From Phocaeicola sp. (GTDB taxonomy: Bacteria > Bacteroidota > Bacteroidia > Bacteroidales > Bacteroidaceae), in the NCBI GenBank assembly GCA_020026175.1, contig JAHHQV010000004.1, positions 7,448-71,447 of the forward strand: a stretch of DNA of 64,000 nt, written 5' to 3'. The notes below the pieces were generated by a model. That model saw only the letters and a list, made by a program, of their open reading frames with translations, was not told the origin of the DNA and did not search any database. The translations under genes and the position numbers were made by a program. Positions within the stretch are counted from its first letter, which is position 1, and each line of letters opens with the position of its first letter. Positions 16,957 through 26,909 of this stretch are shown one piece after another.

Positions 16957-18495
16957 ATGCTAGTAAAACTTTTTGGAGCAGCAGTACAGGGTATTGATGC
17001 CACCATCGTCACTATAGAAGTAAACAGTTCAAGAGGAATAAAGTTTTTTCTTGTAGGGCTACCAGACTCTGCTGTAAAAGAAAGCCATGAGAGAATTATG
17101 TCAGCACTTCAGGTAAATGGATATAAGATTCCTACATCACAAATTGTAGTGAATATGGCTCCTGCCGACATAAGGAAAGAAGGTTCATCCTATGACTTGC
17201 CTTTGGCTATAGGAGTTATGGCTGCAACAGGGCTCGTCTCGCCTGAAAAACTTAACAAATACATGATCATAGGTGAACTTAGTCTGGATGGCAGTCTGCA
17301 ACCAATAAAGGGAGCATTACCTATAGCCATTGCAGCACGTGCCCAAGGGTTTGAAGGACTAATACTTCCAAGACAAAATGCCAAAGAAGCTGCCGTAGTA
17401 AACAATCTGAAAGCATATGGTGCAGATAATCTGACAGAAGTCGTTGATTTCTTTAATGACAAAGCATCACTTACGCCAACTATAGTAAACACACGCGAAG
17501 AGTTTTACAAGAATCAATGTGAATTTAAGTTTGACTTTGAAGATGTAAAAGGTCAGGAAAATGTAAAAAGAGCACTCGAAGTTGCTGCTGCCGGAGGACA
17601 CAACATCATAATGATAGGAGCTCCAGGAAGTGGAAAATCAATGATGGCAAAACGTCTGCCAGGAATCCTGCCTCCACTTTCATTATCAGAAAGCCTTGAA
17701 ACAACAAAGATACACTCAGTAGCAGGAAAGTTGGGTAAAGACATATCATTAATACCAACACGACCTTTCAGAAGTCCACACCATACTATCTCACAAATTG
17801 CAATGGTAGGAGGAGGAGCAAATCCACAACCTGGAGAAATCAGTCTAGCACATAATGGAGTACTTTTCCTTGATGAACTGCCGGAATTCAACAGAAATGT
17901 GTTAGAAGTACTAAGACAACCATTAGAAGACCGCCACATAACTATTTCAAGAGCCAAATACTCACTAGACTATCCTGCCGGATTCATGCTTGTGGCTTCT
18001 ATGAATCCATGTCCTTGCGGCTATTACAATCATCCCACACGTAATTGCGTATGTTCTCCAGGACAGGTTCAACGTTATCTGAACAGAATTTCAGGTCCTC
18101 TTCTGGACAGAATAGATATACAGATAGAAATAGTGCCTGTTCCATTCGAAAAAATCTCAGAACCCTCAAAAGGCGAAAGTAGTGCATCCATAAGAGAAAG
18201 GGTAATTAAAGCACGAAAGATACAGGAAAAAAGATTCTTGAATGAAAAAGGAATATATTGTAACGCACAAATGAGTAGCAGGCTGCTGCACATTTATGCA
18301 CAGCCAGATGATAAAGGACTTATACTATTGAAGAATGCCATGTCGAGACTGAATCTATCAGCCAGGGCTTACGACAGAATATTAAAAGTATCAAGAACAA
18401 TAGCCGACCTTGAAGGAAGTGAAAATATTCAGGCATCACACATAGCAGAAGCTATAAGCTATAGAAACCTTGACAGAGAGAATTGGGCAGGATAG
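16957..18495 (+). CDS. YifB/ComM-type Mg-chelatase-like AAA+ ATPase
   Basis: A 512-residue protein. The N-terminal ChlI-like domain (about 1-170) is followed by an AAA+ module with Walker A GAPGSGKSMMAK near residue 222, Walker B GVLFLDELPEF near 300, and a cysteine cluster MNPCPCGYYNHPTRNCVC near 350 that looks like a metal site. A C-terminal Mg-chelatase domain ends the protein. ComM homologues act as branch-migration helicases during integration of DNA taken up by transformation; whether that applies here is inference. It is convergent with the cation efflux gene. Confidence 0.93.
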   Translation: MLVKLFGAAVQGIDATIVTIEVNSSRGIKFFLVGLPDSAVKESHERIMSALQVNGYKIPTSQIVVNMAPADIRKEGSSYDLPLAIGVMAATGLVSPEKLNKYMIIGELSLDGSLQPIKGALPIAIAARAQGFEGLILPRQNAKEAAVVNNLKAYGADNLTEVVDFFNDKASLTPTIVNTREEFYKNQCEFKFDFEDVKGQENVKRALEVAAAGGHNIIMIGAPGSGKSMMAKRLPGILPPLSLSESLETTKIHSVAGKLGKDISLIPTRPFRSPHHTISQIAMVGGGANPQPGEISLAHNGVLFLDELPEFNRNVLEVLRQPLEDRHITISRAKYSLDYPAGFMLVASMNPCPCGYYNHPTRNCVCSPGQVQRYLNRISGPLLDRIDIQIEIVPVPFEKISEPSKGESSASIRERVIKARKIQEKRFLNEKGIYCNAQMSSRLLHIYAQPDDKGLILLKNAMSRLNLSARAYDRILKVSRTIADLEGSENIQASHIAEAISYRNLDRENWAG

Positions 18496-18512
18496 TATTT
18501 ATCCTGCTATTT
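18487..18512. terminator. Terminator shared by two convergent genes
   Basis: GCAGGATA at 18487-18494 pairs with TATCCTGC at 18500-18507. The stem contains the yifB stop codon on one side and the stop of the minus-strand efflux gene on the other, so termination and coding are fused in a 12-base gap. Confidence 0.75.
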
Positions 18513-19514
18513 TCTACATCCTGCATCAAATTCCATCTCACTCAATGTAAATTCGGAAAGATTTATTTTCTCAGGAGAAATCAAAGGAGATTTTCGATGA
18601 ATACAATCGTTGAAAATACATTTATTACACTTAGGATGTTCAAAAACATTACATGGATCTAGATGAACTGTAACCTGGACCTTATTCTCATACTTTTTTT
18701 CAAGAATATCTTTCAACTCAGAACCTAGCACATGACCTTCGGAAATATTGTAATACCAAGGAACTGTCAAGTCGCAATCTATATATATACAATTACCAGA
18801 CTTTATAACCTTTGTATTATGGATATCAACCCACTCGGGCTGCCTGTTCTCATTCAAGACATCAACAAGTTCTTCAAGTAAATTTTCATCTGCCGTATCA
18901 AGAAGTCCAGCTATTGTCTTCCTTAAAATAGAAACTCCGGTTGTTATTATTATAAGGCCAAATACCAATGCCAAAGTGCTGTCTATCCATACCAAACCAG
19001 TGAAATACAATATCAACAATCCCAACACAAGACCTATAGTAGAATATGTATCAGACTGAAGATGCCTTCCTCCAGCAACCAATGCCATAGAGCCAAATTT
19101 ACGGCCTGTTCTTATACTATAATATCCCATAATATAATTCAACAATCCAGATACAGCTACTATAATTATACCTATATCGAGCTTTTCAACTTCTGTAGGC
19201 ACCAGAAAACGCATTATGGCTTCATATATAATCATCGCACCTGCGCACGATATCAGTATACCTTCAACTGAAGCTGATATGAGCTCTATTTTACCATGAC
19301 CATATGGATGTTGCCTGTCATGTGGTTTGGCTCCCCATTTCATACAATATAAGCTTATCAAACCTGCAACTACATTGACTATACTTTCCATGGCATCAGT
19401 CAGTACACCTACCGAATTTGTAACAAAATAAGCTATAAATTTTCCTATCAATATTATGGCAGATATTATCACTATCCTCTTCTGTACTTTTAATTTTATA
19501 ATCTCTTCTCCCAT
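18507..19514 (-). CDS. Cation diffusion facilitator family transporter
   Basis: A 335-residue inner-membrane divalent-cation/proton antiporter. The ATG at 19514 gives MGEEIIKLKVQKRIVIISA; an upstream TTG at 19553 would lie across the predicted promoter and is rejected. Six transmembrane helices are visible up to about residue 200, with the metal-site segments TDAMESIVNV and DRQHPYGHGKIE. The cytoplasmic C-terminal domain (about 205-300) is followed by a Cys-rich tail, CNVFEHPKCNKCIFNDCIHRK, that may be a further metal site. Zn, Fe or Mn specificity cannot be told. Confidence 0.92.
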   Translation of the reverse strand: MGEEIIKLKVQKRIVIISAIILIGKFIAYFVTNSVGVLTDAMESIVNVVAGLISLYCMKWGAKPHDRQHPYGHGKIELISASVEGILISCAGAMIIYEAIMRFLVPTEVEKLDIGIIIVAVSGLLNYIMGYYSIRTGRKFGSMALVAGGRHLQSDTYSTIGLVLGLLILYFTGLVWIDSTLALVFGLIIITTGVSILRKTIAGLLDTADENLLEELVDVLNENRQPEWVDIHNTKVIKSGNCIYIDCDLTVPWYYNISEGHVLGSELKDILEKKYENKVQVTVHLDPCNVFEHPKCNKCIFNDCIHRKSPLISPEKINLSEFTLSEMEFDAGCRK

Positions 19515-19542
19515 CTTTTCTCTAAAAATTGGTGTTTTAATA

Positions 19543-19550
19543 CAAAAATA
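19543..19550 (-). promoter_or_regulatory. -7 box for the cation efflux gene
   Basis: Reads TATTTTTG on the minus strand, 29 bases before the ATG at 19514. It decides against the upstream TTG start. Confidence 0.6.
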
Positions 19551-19631
19551 CAATAATAATAGTTTAATAGGATAAAAGTATCAATATTTTAATTCGTTTT
19601 AATATAATTGAAACACATACAATTATAATCT

Positions 19632-19663
19632 TTTGTTTCTTAATGACAAAAACATTATTTTTG
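19632..19663 (+). promoter_or_regulatory. Full Bacteroidetes promoter of the beta-galactosidase gene
   Basis: TTTG at 19632-19635 and TATTTTTG at 19656-19663 are separated by 20 bases, the consensus -33/-7 spacing. An in-frame ATG at 19643 falls inside this promoter, so translation must begin later, at 19697. Confidence 0.8.
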
Positions 19664-19696
19664 CTCAAATTTAAAAAAACACATATCTTTAATACA

Positions 19697-22600
19697 ATGG
19701 GAGAAACAAAATCAAAAGACCTTAAGTACTTGTATATATTAGCAGCAGGTATGTTCAGTTCTACGTTATCAGCTAATAATGAAAATACAAGTAACAACAC
19801 TTTACCTTACTGGAAAGACATACAGACAGTGTGTGTAAACCGTGAAGAACCACGTTCGGCATTTATGACATATGCCAACAAAGAGCAAGCTTCGGCAGGC
19901 AAATACGAAGCTAGTCCATACTATAATCTACTAAATGGTACATGGAAGTTTTATTATGTAGACTCATATAAACAACTCCCTGATAATATTACTGATAAAA
20001 ATACTGATATTTCAGGTTGGAAAGACATAAATGTTCCAGGAAACTGGGAACTGCAAGGATTCGGTACTGCTATCTACACTAACCAGAGCTATGAATTTCA
20101 ACCCAAAGACCCTCAACCTCCACTACTGCCTGAAACGACTCCTGTAGGCGTTTATAGAAAAGAAATCAAAATACCGACTAATTGGGATGGACGTGATATA
20201 TATCTTCACATAGCCGGAGCAAAATCCGGTTGTTACGTATATGTAAACGGAAAAGAAGTAGGATATAACGAAGACTCCAAGAATCCGGCAGAATACCTTA
20301 TAAACAAATATCTTACCAATGGGAAAAATGTGATCACACTTAAGATTTTCCGTTGGAGTACAGGCTCATACCTTGAATGTCAGGATTTCTGGCGCATGAG
20401 TGGTATAGAAAGAGACGTGTTTATATATTCTCAGCCTAAAGCCGCTATTAAAGATTTCCGAATCACATCAACTCTTGACAACGAGTATAAAGATGGAATC
20501 TTCAAATTGGCTATAGATATGAAGAACCATCGTAGTTCTACTACAAAACTTGAGGTAAGCTATGAACTTGTTGATAATAAAAAACAAATCGTATCAAGCG
20601 ACAAGCAAGTCATGACTATTGAATCTCAGAAAGAAGAAACAATAATATTCAATAAAAATATACCTACTGTAAAAAAATGGTCATCAGAAGAACCAAATCT
20701 TTATAAACTGTTCATGACAGTTAAAGAAAACGGAAACGTAACAGAGGTAGTTCCATTCAATGTAGGCTTCCGCAAGATAGAAATAAAGGAAATAGAACAG
20801 AAATCGGCAAATGGCAAAAACTATACAGTATTGCTTGTAAACGGACAACCTATAAAGCTGCGTGGAGTGAATATCCACGAACATAACCCTGCAACAGGAC
20901 ACTACATAACAGAAGGGCTGATGCGTAAAGACTTCGAGTTGATGAGGAGACACAACCTTAACACCGTCCGTTTGTGCCATTATCCACAAGACCGCCGCTT
21001 CTATGAACTTTGCGACGAATATGGATTGTATGTTTACGATGAAGCGAACATTGAGAGCCATGGTATGCGTTATGACTTAAGAAAGGGAGGAACACTAGGC
21101 AACAACCCTGAATGGCTTAAACCTCATATATATCGCACTATCAATATGTTTGAGCGTAACAAGAACTATCCTTCTGTCACATTTTGGTCTCTTGGCAATG
21201 AAGCAGGAAACGGATATAACTTCTATCAGACATATCTTTGGGTGAAAAATGCAGACAAAGACATTATGAATCGTCCTGTAAACTACGAACGTGCACAATG
21301 GGAATGGAATTCTGATATGTATGTACCACAGTACCCTAGCGCTTCGTGGTTAGAAGATATTGGGAAAGAAGGTAGTGACCGACCGGTTGCACCATCAGAA
21401 TATGCTCATGCTATGGGTAACTCTACAGGTAGCCTTTGGGACCAGTGGAAAGCAATCTACAAATATCCCAATCTTCAGGGAGGATACATTTGGGATTGGG
21501 TTGACCAAGGTATTGACCAGACAGACAGCGAAGGGTGTCATTATTGGGCTTATGGAGGAGACTTTGGAACAAATATGCCAAGCGATGGAAACTTCTGCTG
21601 TAATGGTATAGTAAGTCCGGACCGTACTCCACACCCTGCAATGAGTGAAGTGAAATATGCTCATCAATATGTAGGCTTTAACATGAAGGATGCAGCAAAC
21701 GGTATATTCAATGTAACAAACCGCTACTACTTCACAAACCTCAAAAAATACATGATTACTTATAAGGTTAAAGAGAACAACAAGACTATACGACGCAAAA
21801 AAATAACTTTAGACATAGAACCTCAATGCAGCAAAGAGATAAAGGTTGACATAAGAGGACTTAAACCAAAAACAGGTACTGAATATTTTGTTGAGTTCAC
21901 AGTAAGCACCACTGTTGCCGAAACACTTATACCTGCAGGATATGAGATAGCACACGACCAGTTCCGTTTGCCTATAGACCCAATAGAACGCAAATTCTCT
22001 ACTTCAGGTCCAGAATTGAAATGCAATACTACAGGCAATACAATTTCGGTATCATCATCGAAAGTTGATTTTGTGTTCAATAAGGAAAGTGGTCTTGTAA
22101 CCTCATACAAAGTAAAAGGTACAGAATATTTTGACAATGGATTTGGTATACAACCTAACTTCTGGCGTGCTCCAAATGATAATGACTATGGCAACCAGAT
22201 GCCAAAACGCCTACAGATATGGAAACAGTCGAGCAGAAACTTCAATGTAGTAGATACAAAAGTTGAAATGGACGGGAAAGATGCTGTACTGAAGGCAAGC
22301 TATTTATTAGCAGCAGGAAATCTTTATATAGTAACATATCGCATACATCCATCGGGAGTCATAAAAGCCGACTACACTTTTACATCTACAGATATGGAAG
22401 CTGAAAAGACTGAATTATCGGAAGCTGCACTGACTGCAACATTTACTCCTGGCAATGACGCTATCCGAAAAGAAAGTTCAAAACTTGTAGTGCCTCGTAT
22501 CGGAATACGTTTCCGTATGCCTTCTGATATGAACCAAGTTTCTTACTTCGGACGTGGACCAGAAGAGAACTACATTGACCGTAACAATGGAACATTAGTA

Positions 22601-23044
22601 GGACTCTATAACACTACAGCCGAAGATATGTACTTCCCATACGTACGTCCACAAGAGAACGGACATCACACAGACACACGTTGGGTAAGCTTGAAAAAGA
22701 AAGACGGTAAGGGTCTGACTATATATGCCGACAAAACTATAGGTTTTAATGCCTTACGCAACTCTGTAGAAGATTTTGACGGCGAAGAAGCCACTCATCG
22801 CGACTATCAGTGGAACAATAGAGATGCAGAAGAATTGAAACATGACATTTCTACTGCCCTCAATATCAAGCCTAGACAAACACATATAAACGACATCAAG
22901 CCTCAACCATTCGTAGAAGTATGTGTTGACATGAAACAAATGGGACTGGGAGGATATGACAGTTGGGGAGCACATCCCGACAAGCAGTATCTGATACCTG
23001 CCAACAAAGAATATAAATGGGGATTTACTATAGTTCCAATGTAA
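19697..23044 (+). CDS. Glycoside hydrolase family 2 beta-galactosidase, exported
   Basis: A 1115-residue LacZ-like enzyme that should cleave terminal beta-galactosides. From the chosen ATG the N-terminus has a hydrophobic stretch YLYILAAGMFSSTLSA that looks like a signal peptide. The domain order is the five-domain LacZ layout: sugar-binding jelly roll (CYVYVNGKEVGYNEDSKNPAEY), immunoglobulin-like domain, catalytic barrel with IHEHNPATGH, acid/base Glu in WSLGNEAGN and nucleophile Glu in SEYAHAMGNS, then the beta-sandwich small chain (FGRGPEENYIDRN). It has its own promoter and terminator and is not in a susC/susD locus. Confidence 0.94.
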   Translation: MGETKSKDLKYLYILAAGMFSSTLSANNENTSNNTLPYWKDIQTVCVNREEPRSAFMTYANKEQASAGKYEASPYYNLLNGTWKFYYVDSYKQLPDNITDKNTDISGWKDINVPGNWELQGFGTAIYTNQSYEFQPKDPQPPLLPETTPVGVYRKEIKIPTNWDGRDIYLHIAGAKSGCYVYVNGKEVGYNEDSKNPAEYLINKYLTNGKNVITLKIFRWSTGSYLECQDFWRMSGIERDVFIYSQPKAAIKDFRITSTLDNEYKDGIFKLAIDMKNHRSSTTKLEVSYELVDNKKQIVSSDKQVMTIESQKEETIIFNKNIPTVKKWSSEEPNLYKLFMTVKENGNVTEVVPFNVGFRKIEIKEIEQKSANGKNYTVLLVNGQPIKLRGVNIHEHNPATGHYITEGLMRKDFELMRRHNLNTVRLCHYPQDRRFYELCDEYGLYVYDEANIESHGMRYDLRKGGTLGNNPEWLKPHIYRTINMFERNKNYPSVTFWSLGNEAGNGYNFYQTYLWVKNADKDIMNRPVNYERAQWEWNSDMYVPQYPSASWLEDIGKEGSDRPVAPSEYAHAMGNSTGSLWDQWKAIYKYPNLQGGYIWDWVDQGIDQTDSEGCHYWAYGGDFGTNMPSDGNFCCNGIVSPDRTPHPAMSEVKYAHQYVGFNMKDAANGIFNVTNRYYFTNLKKYMITYKVKENNKTIRRKKITLDIEPQCSKEIKVDIRGLKPKTGTEYFVEFTVSTTVAETLIPAGYEIAHDQFRLPIDPIERKFSTSGPELKCNTTGNTISVSSSKVDFVFNKESGLVTSYKVKGTEYFDNGFGIQPNFWRAPNDNDYGNQMPKRLQIWKQSSRNFNVVDTKVEMDGKDAVLKASYLLAAGNLYIVTYRIHPSGVIKADYTFTSTDMEAEKTELSEAALTATFTPGNDAIRKESSKLVVPRIGIRFRMPSDMNQVSYFGRGPEENYIDRNNGTLVGLYNTTAEDMYFPYVRPQENGHHTDTRWVSLKKKDGKGLTIYADKTIGFNALRNSVEDFDGEEATHRDYQWNNRDAEELKHDISTALNIKPRQTHINDIKPQPFVEVCVDMKQMGLGGYDSWGAHPDKQYLIPANKEYKWGFTIVPM

Positions 23045-23062
23045 AATAAATGCAACAATGAG

Positions 23063-23104
23063 ATGTCCGGTATATGATATTATGTTATATGCCGGACATT
23101 TTTC
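23063..23104 (+). terminator. Terminator after the beta-galactosidase gene
   Basis: ATGTCCGGTATAT at 23063-23075 pairs with ATATGCCGGACAT at 23087-23099 with one mismatch, followed by T residues. Confidence 0.85.
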
Positions 23105-23160
23105 ATTTATTTATTCTAAAAAATAACTTATATTCTCAAAGTCAAAAACTATACTTTCAT

Positions 23161-23191
23161 TTTGTGCTTCATTATGTTTGCACTATATTTG
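23161..23191 (+). promoter_or_regulatory. Full promoter of the hexosaminidase gene
   Basis: TTTG at 23161-23164 and TATATTTG at 23184-23191 are 19 bases apart. The start codon is therefore the ATG at 23220, not the in-frame ATG at 23178, which precedes the predicted transcript start. Confidence 0.8.
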
Positions 23192-23219
23192 CAACAAATA
23201 CTCATATAACCAATTATTT

Positions 23220-25571
23220 ATGATGAAAAATCATTTTACAAACCTTTGCGCCGGACTTTCTTTAAGTCTTTTAATGGCGTGTAGCGGCCAGACCGGCGAA
23301 ATCAAATCTTACAACGAAGGCATCAATATTATTCCGATGCCACAGTCTCTAACACTTCAAGACGGTTCTTTCAAACTAGGAAACAGTACAGGTATTTCGG
23401 CAACTACTCCCGAAGCAAAAACTGTAGCCGAATTCTTTGCATCAAAAATGAGAAGAGCTACAGGATACGACATTCCTGTAGGTGAAAGCGGAGATATAAA
23501 ACTCGTAACAGACGCTTCACTCGACACCAATGATGAAGGATATAAACTGAATGTGACAAGCAATGAAGTAACTGTTACTGCAAAGACTACTAAAGGTCTT
23601 TTCTATGGACTACAATCATTCATGCAACTACTTCCTGCCGAAATTGAAAGTCCTGCAAAAGTAAGCAATATAGCATGGACTGCACAGGCAGCCAATATAA
23701 CCGACGAACCTCGATTTGAATACCGTGGTCTTATGATAGACCCATGCCGTCACTTCATGACAGTAGACGAAATAAAGAAGCAGTTGGATGTTATGGCATT
23801 ATTCAAGATGAACCGTATGCACTGGCATCTTACAGAAGACCAGGGATGGAGAATCGAGATAAAGAAATACCCTAAACTTACCGAAATAGGTTCTGTTAGA
23901 ACAGAAGGTGAAGGTTATGAATACGGTCCATTTTTCTACACACAAGAAGATGTTAAGGAAATCGTAAAATATGCATCTGAAAGATTTATAACAATAGTTC
24001 CTGAAATAGAACTTCCAGGACACGAATTGTCTGCCATCGCAGCCTATCCTGAGCTGTCATGTAAAGGACAAGAAATCAGTCCACGAGTTATATGGGGAGT
24101 AGAAGATGTTGTGATGTGTGCAGGCAAAGAACTACCATTCCAGTTCTTGGAAGATGTAATAGCAGAAGTAGCACAATTGTTCCCTGGCGAATATCTCCAC
24201 ATTGGCGGTGATGAATGTCCAAAGACAAGCTGGAAGAACTGTCCTCTATGCCAGAAACGTATCCGTCAGGAAGGACTTCAGGCAAAAGACGGTCACTCTG
24301 CCGAAGAACGCTTGCAGAGCTATTTTATACAAAGAATGGAAAAAGTAGCAGCAAAATATGGCAAAAAGATTATAGGATGGGATGAAATTCTTGAAGGAGG
24401 ACTTTCTCCAACTGCAACTGTAATGTCATGGCGAGGAGAGCAAGGTGGTATTGCCGCTGCCCTTACAAGCCATAATGTAATCATGACTCCTGGAGGAAAC
24501 GGTATGTACCTTGACCACTATCAGGGCGACAGCAAGGTTGAGCCTGTTGCTATAGGAGGATATTCTACATTAGAAAAGACTTATTCATACAATCCTACTC
24601 CTGACACCCTTATAACAATGGATAAAGAACATTTCGTAAAAGGTGTACAGGGTAACATATGGAGCGAATATCTTTACACAAACGATATAAGAGAATATAG
24701 AACATTCCCAAGAGGTATTGCAATTGCCGAAATAGGATGGACAAACAATGACCGCAAGGATTACAAGGACTTCGAAAGACGTATAAACAATGCATATGTA
24801 CGTATGGACTCTTATAAAATCAACTATCATATACCAATGCCAGAACAGAAAGGCGGATCTTGCAATTTCATAGCATTTACAGACAAGGCTACATTGGAAT
24901 TCAAGACAACAAGACCTGAAAAGATGGTATATACAGTTGATGGTACAGAACCTACAGCACAGTCTACTGAATATACATCACCTCTTACATTTACAGAGAC
25001 TACTACACTTAAGATTGCAACAGCTCTTCCTTCTGGAAAATTAAGCAAGGTGAGAACTATTACAGTCGACAAACAGACTCCACTTAAGGCTAAAGAAGTA
25101 GCTAAAACAGAAAAAGGACTTAAGATGGGTGTAAAATATGGTTCATTCCTTAATATAGACCAGTTCAATAAATCAAACGGCAAGTTTGACAGCGAAAAGA
25201 CCATCAAGACAACGCGTGAACTTACTTCTGTTGTAAAGACTTCCGAATCAATGAGAGGAGTTAAACAATACGGAGCAGTTGCTACTGGATATGTAAACAT
25301 TGAAGAAGACGGAGTTTACTTCTTATCTTCGGAACTTGAAGAAGTATGGATTGACGGCAAGCTCGTTATCAACAACAAAAACGAAGTAAAGCGTTTCTCT
25401 AGAAATGATTCTTCTATCGCTCTTGGCAAGGGATTGCACGAAATCAAAGCTGTATTCCTAGGTCATATTATCGGAGGATGGCCTTCAAACTGGAATGACG
25501 GCAGCATAAAGATTAAAAAAGCCGGAAGTGAAAAATTTGAAACTATCGGAGAAGACAAGCTATTCCATTAA
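23220..25571 (+). CDS. Glycoside hydrolase family 20 beta-N-acetylhexosaminidase, lipoprotein
   Basis: A 783-residue enzyme removing terminal beta-GlcNAc or GalNAc, for example from host glycans or chitobiose. A lipoprotein signal MMKNHFTNLCAGLSLSLLMAC is followed by the GH20b zincin-like domain (about 35-165) and the catalytic barrel, with LMIDPCRHFM, MHWHLTEDQGWR and the catalytic Asp-Glu pair in HIGGDECPKTSW. After about residue 500 come a chitobiase-type C-terminal beta domain and a PA14-like module (GVYFLSSELEEVWIDGKLVI). It follows the beta-galactosidase with separate promoter and terminator; the two could act in turn on galactosyl-GlcNAc units. Confidence 0.95.
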   Translation: MMKNHFTNLCAGLSLSLLMACSGQTGEIKSYNEGINIIPMPQSLTLQDGSFKLGNSTGISATTPEAKTVAEFFASKMRRATGYDIPVGESGDIKLVTDASLDTNDEGYKLNVTSNEVTVTAKTTKGLFYGLQSFMQLLPAEIESPAKVSNIAWTAQAANITDEPRFEYRGLMIDPCRHFMTVDEIKKQLDVMALFKMNRMHWHLTEDQGWRIEIKKYPKLTEIGSVRTEGEGYEYGPFFYTQEDVKEIVKYASERFITIVPEIELPGHELSAIAAYPELSCKGQEISPRVIWGVEDVVMCAGKELPFQFLEDVIAEVAQLFPGEYLHIGGDECPKTSWKNCPLCQKRIRQEGLQAKDGHSAEERLQSYFIQRMEKVAAKYGKKIIGWDEILEGGLSPTATVMSWRGEQGGIAAALTSHNVIMTPGGNGMYLDHYQGDSKVEPVAIGGYSTLEKTYSYNPTPDTLITMDKEHFVKGVQGNIWSEYLYTNDIREYRTFPRGIAIAEIGWTNNDRKDYKDFERRINNAYVRMDSYKINYHIPMPEQKGGSCNFIAFTDKATLEFKTTRPEKMVYTVDGTEPTAQSTEYTSPLTFTETTTLKIATALPSGKLSKVRTITVDKQTPLKAKEVAKTEKGLKMGVKYGSFLNIDQFNKSNGKFDSEKTIKTTRELTSVVKTSESMRGVKQYGAVATGYVNIEEDGVYFLSSELEEVWIDGKLVINNKNEVKRFSRNDSSIALGKGLHEIKAVFLGHIIGGWPSNWNDGSIKIKKAGSEKFETIGEDKLFH

Positions 25572-25601
25572 TCTGTCATCCACAGATTTTATAGTATAAA
25601 A

Positions 25602-25648
25602 ATAGCCGTTGAATTGAGAATACGTCAATTCAACGGCTATCTTGTTTT
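25602..25648 (+). terminator. Terminator after the hexosaminidase gene
   Basis: A 16-bp perfect stem (25602-25617 with 25625-25640) is followed by CTTGTTTTT. It lies immediately left of the IS200/IS605 remnant. Confidence 0.9.
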
Positions 25649-25664
25649 TAGGTTTTCAAATGTG

Positions 25665-25681
25665 GGGTAGCACAGCTACCC
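25665..25681. repeat. Left-end hairpin of the IS200/IS605 element
   Basis: GGGTAGC-ACA-GCTACCC is a perfect 7-bp stem with a 3-nt loop, the kind of structure TnpA recognises on single-stranded DNA. It includes the tnpA stop codon. Confidence 0.7.
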
Positions 25682-25966
25682 TTGGCTTTCAATATACTTT
25701 TTGATAGTTTCCTGACTGACTTTTCCGACCGATGAAACAAAGTAGCCATCTGTCCACAATGTGTTTTCCCGGTAAAATACCTGTTTAAGATAATTTTCAT
25801 GCTTTTTCCACATGGCTGTTGTAGACATTTGTTTGAGTCTTCTAACAATTTGCAATGGAGAGAGTTTTGGTTCACTTCGTACCATCATGTGTATGTGGTC
25901 TTTGGCTGTTTCCATGACCTCAATATCGAAGTCTGACAAGTCAGATATGTTCTGTATGATTTGTTT
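25676..25966 (-). pseudogene. tnpA: IS200-type transposase TnpA, 5'-truncated
   Basis: About 97 codons of a Y1 HUH transposase remain. The HUH motif is present in AKDHIHMMV, and the catalytic Tyr is in QETIKKYIESQ. The N-terminal first strand and helix, normally some 35-50 residues, are missing and the frame has no ATG; the only start is a TTG at 25969. The deletion point coincides with the truncated 5' end of tnpB on the other strand. The stop codon lies in the left hairpin. Confidence 0.85.
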
Positions 25967-26909
25967 CAAGTCACGCAGGAACAGACAGAGTTTCCTTTGT
26001 CCTCAGCATTGCCGGGTGGATTTTGCAACAGACACCATTACCATACCTAAAGCCCCCAATATCCCGGCTTTACTTCACCGAAGATTTAAAGGGACGGTAA
26101 AGACCGTTACTATCAGCATGACACCTTCTGGAAAGTATTTTGCCTCCGTACTGGTGGATACCAATCTGCAGGAACTCTCTTCGGGAGAAAAGGGAATCAA
26201 TACAGCCATCGGTATAAATCTAGGCATTAAGTCGCTTGCTGTTTGTTCGGATGGTCGTACTTTCGATAATCCTAAGCATCTTAATCGTAAACTTGAAAGG
26301 CTTGCTGTCCTTCAGAAACGTCTGAGCCGTAAACAGAAAGATTCTTCCAACCGGAACAAGGCACGTATAAAGGTGGCCCGATTACAGGAACACATCGCAA
26401 ATTGCCGTAAGGACAACCTTCACAAAATCACCTATATGCTTACGCACGACAGCCAAGTGCGCACTATCTGTATGGAAGATTTGAATGTGAAAGGCATGCA
26501 ACGCAACCATCACCTTGCCCAGGCAGTCTCTGATGCATCTTTCGGTATGTTTCTAACGCTGCTTGAATACAAATGCAAGTGGTATGGAGTGAACCTAATA
26601 AAGATAGACCGCTTTGCCCCAAGCTCAAAGACCTGCGGCAAGTGCGGCTATATCTATAAAGGATTGAAATTAAGCGAGCGCAGCTGGACTTGTCCGGATT
26701 GTGGTACCATCCATGACCGGGACTTTAATGCCGCTTGCAATATCAAGGAATTTGGCTTGAAAGCCCTACCCACGGAGCGTGGGAAAGTCAAGCCTGTGGA
26801 TTGCCCTCTTGTGGATGACCGACCTCGTGTCCTAAAAAGCAACGGCAGGAAGAAGCAGGAAAAAAGAGGAGGTATTAGTATCTCCGAAGCCGCTAAATCT
26901 TTAGTTTAG
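25967..26909 (+). pseudogene. tnpB: TnpB RNA-guided nuclease homologue, 5'-truncated and missing the RuvC-I Asp
   Basis: TnpB-like sequence starts at about FKSRRNRQSF near 25967; the first 100 or so residues of a normal TnpB are gone, and the open frame upstream of this is antisense to tnpA. In the RuvC domain the first motif reads GINLGIKSLAV where active relatives have GIDLGIK; the codon at 26217-26219 is AAT. The second motif (CMEDLNVKGM) and third (HDRDFNAACN) keep Glu and Asp. The zinc finger CGKCG and CPDCG is intact. Truncation plus Asp to Asn predicts no nuclease activity. Confidence 0.88.

Noticed and set aside
19643..19696. Upstream start for the beta-galactosidase
   Set aside because: The ATG lies between the -33 and -7 boxes of a consensus promoter.
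25812..25966. N-terminal part of the long tnpB open frame
   Set aside because: It is antisense to tnpA and does not resemble TnpB; the homology begins near 25967.
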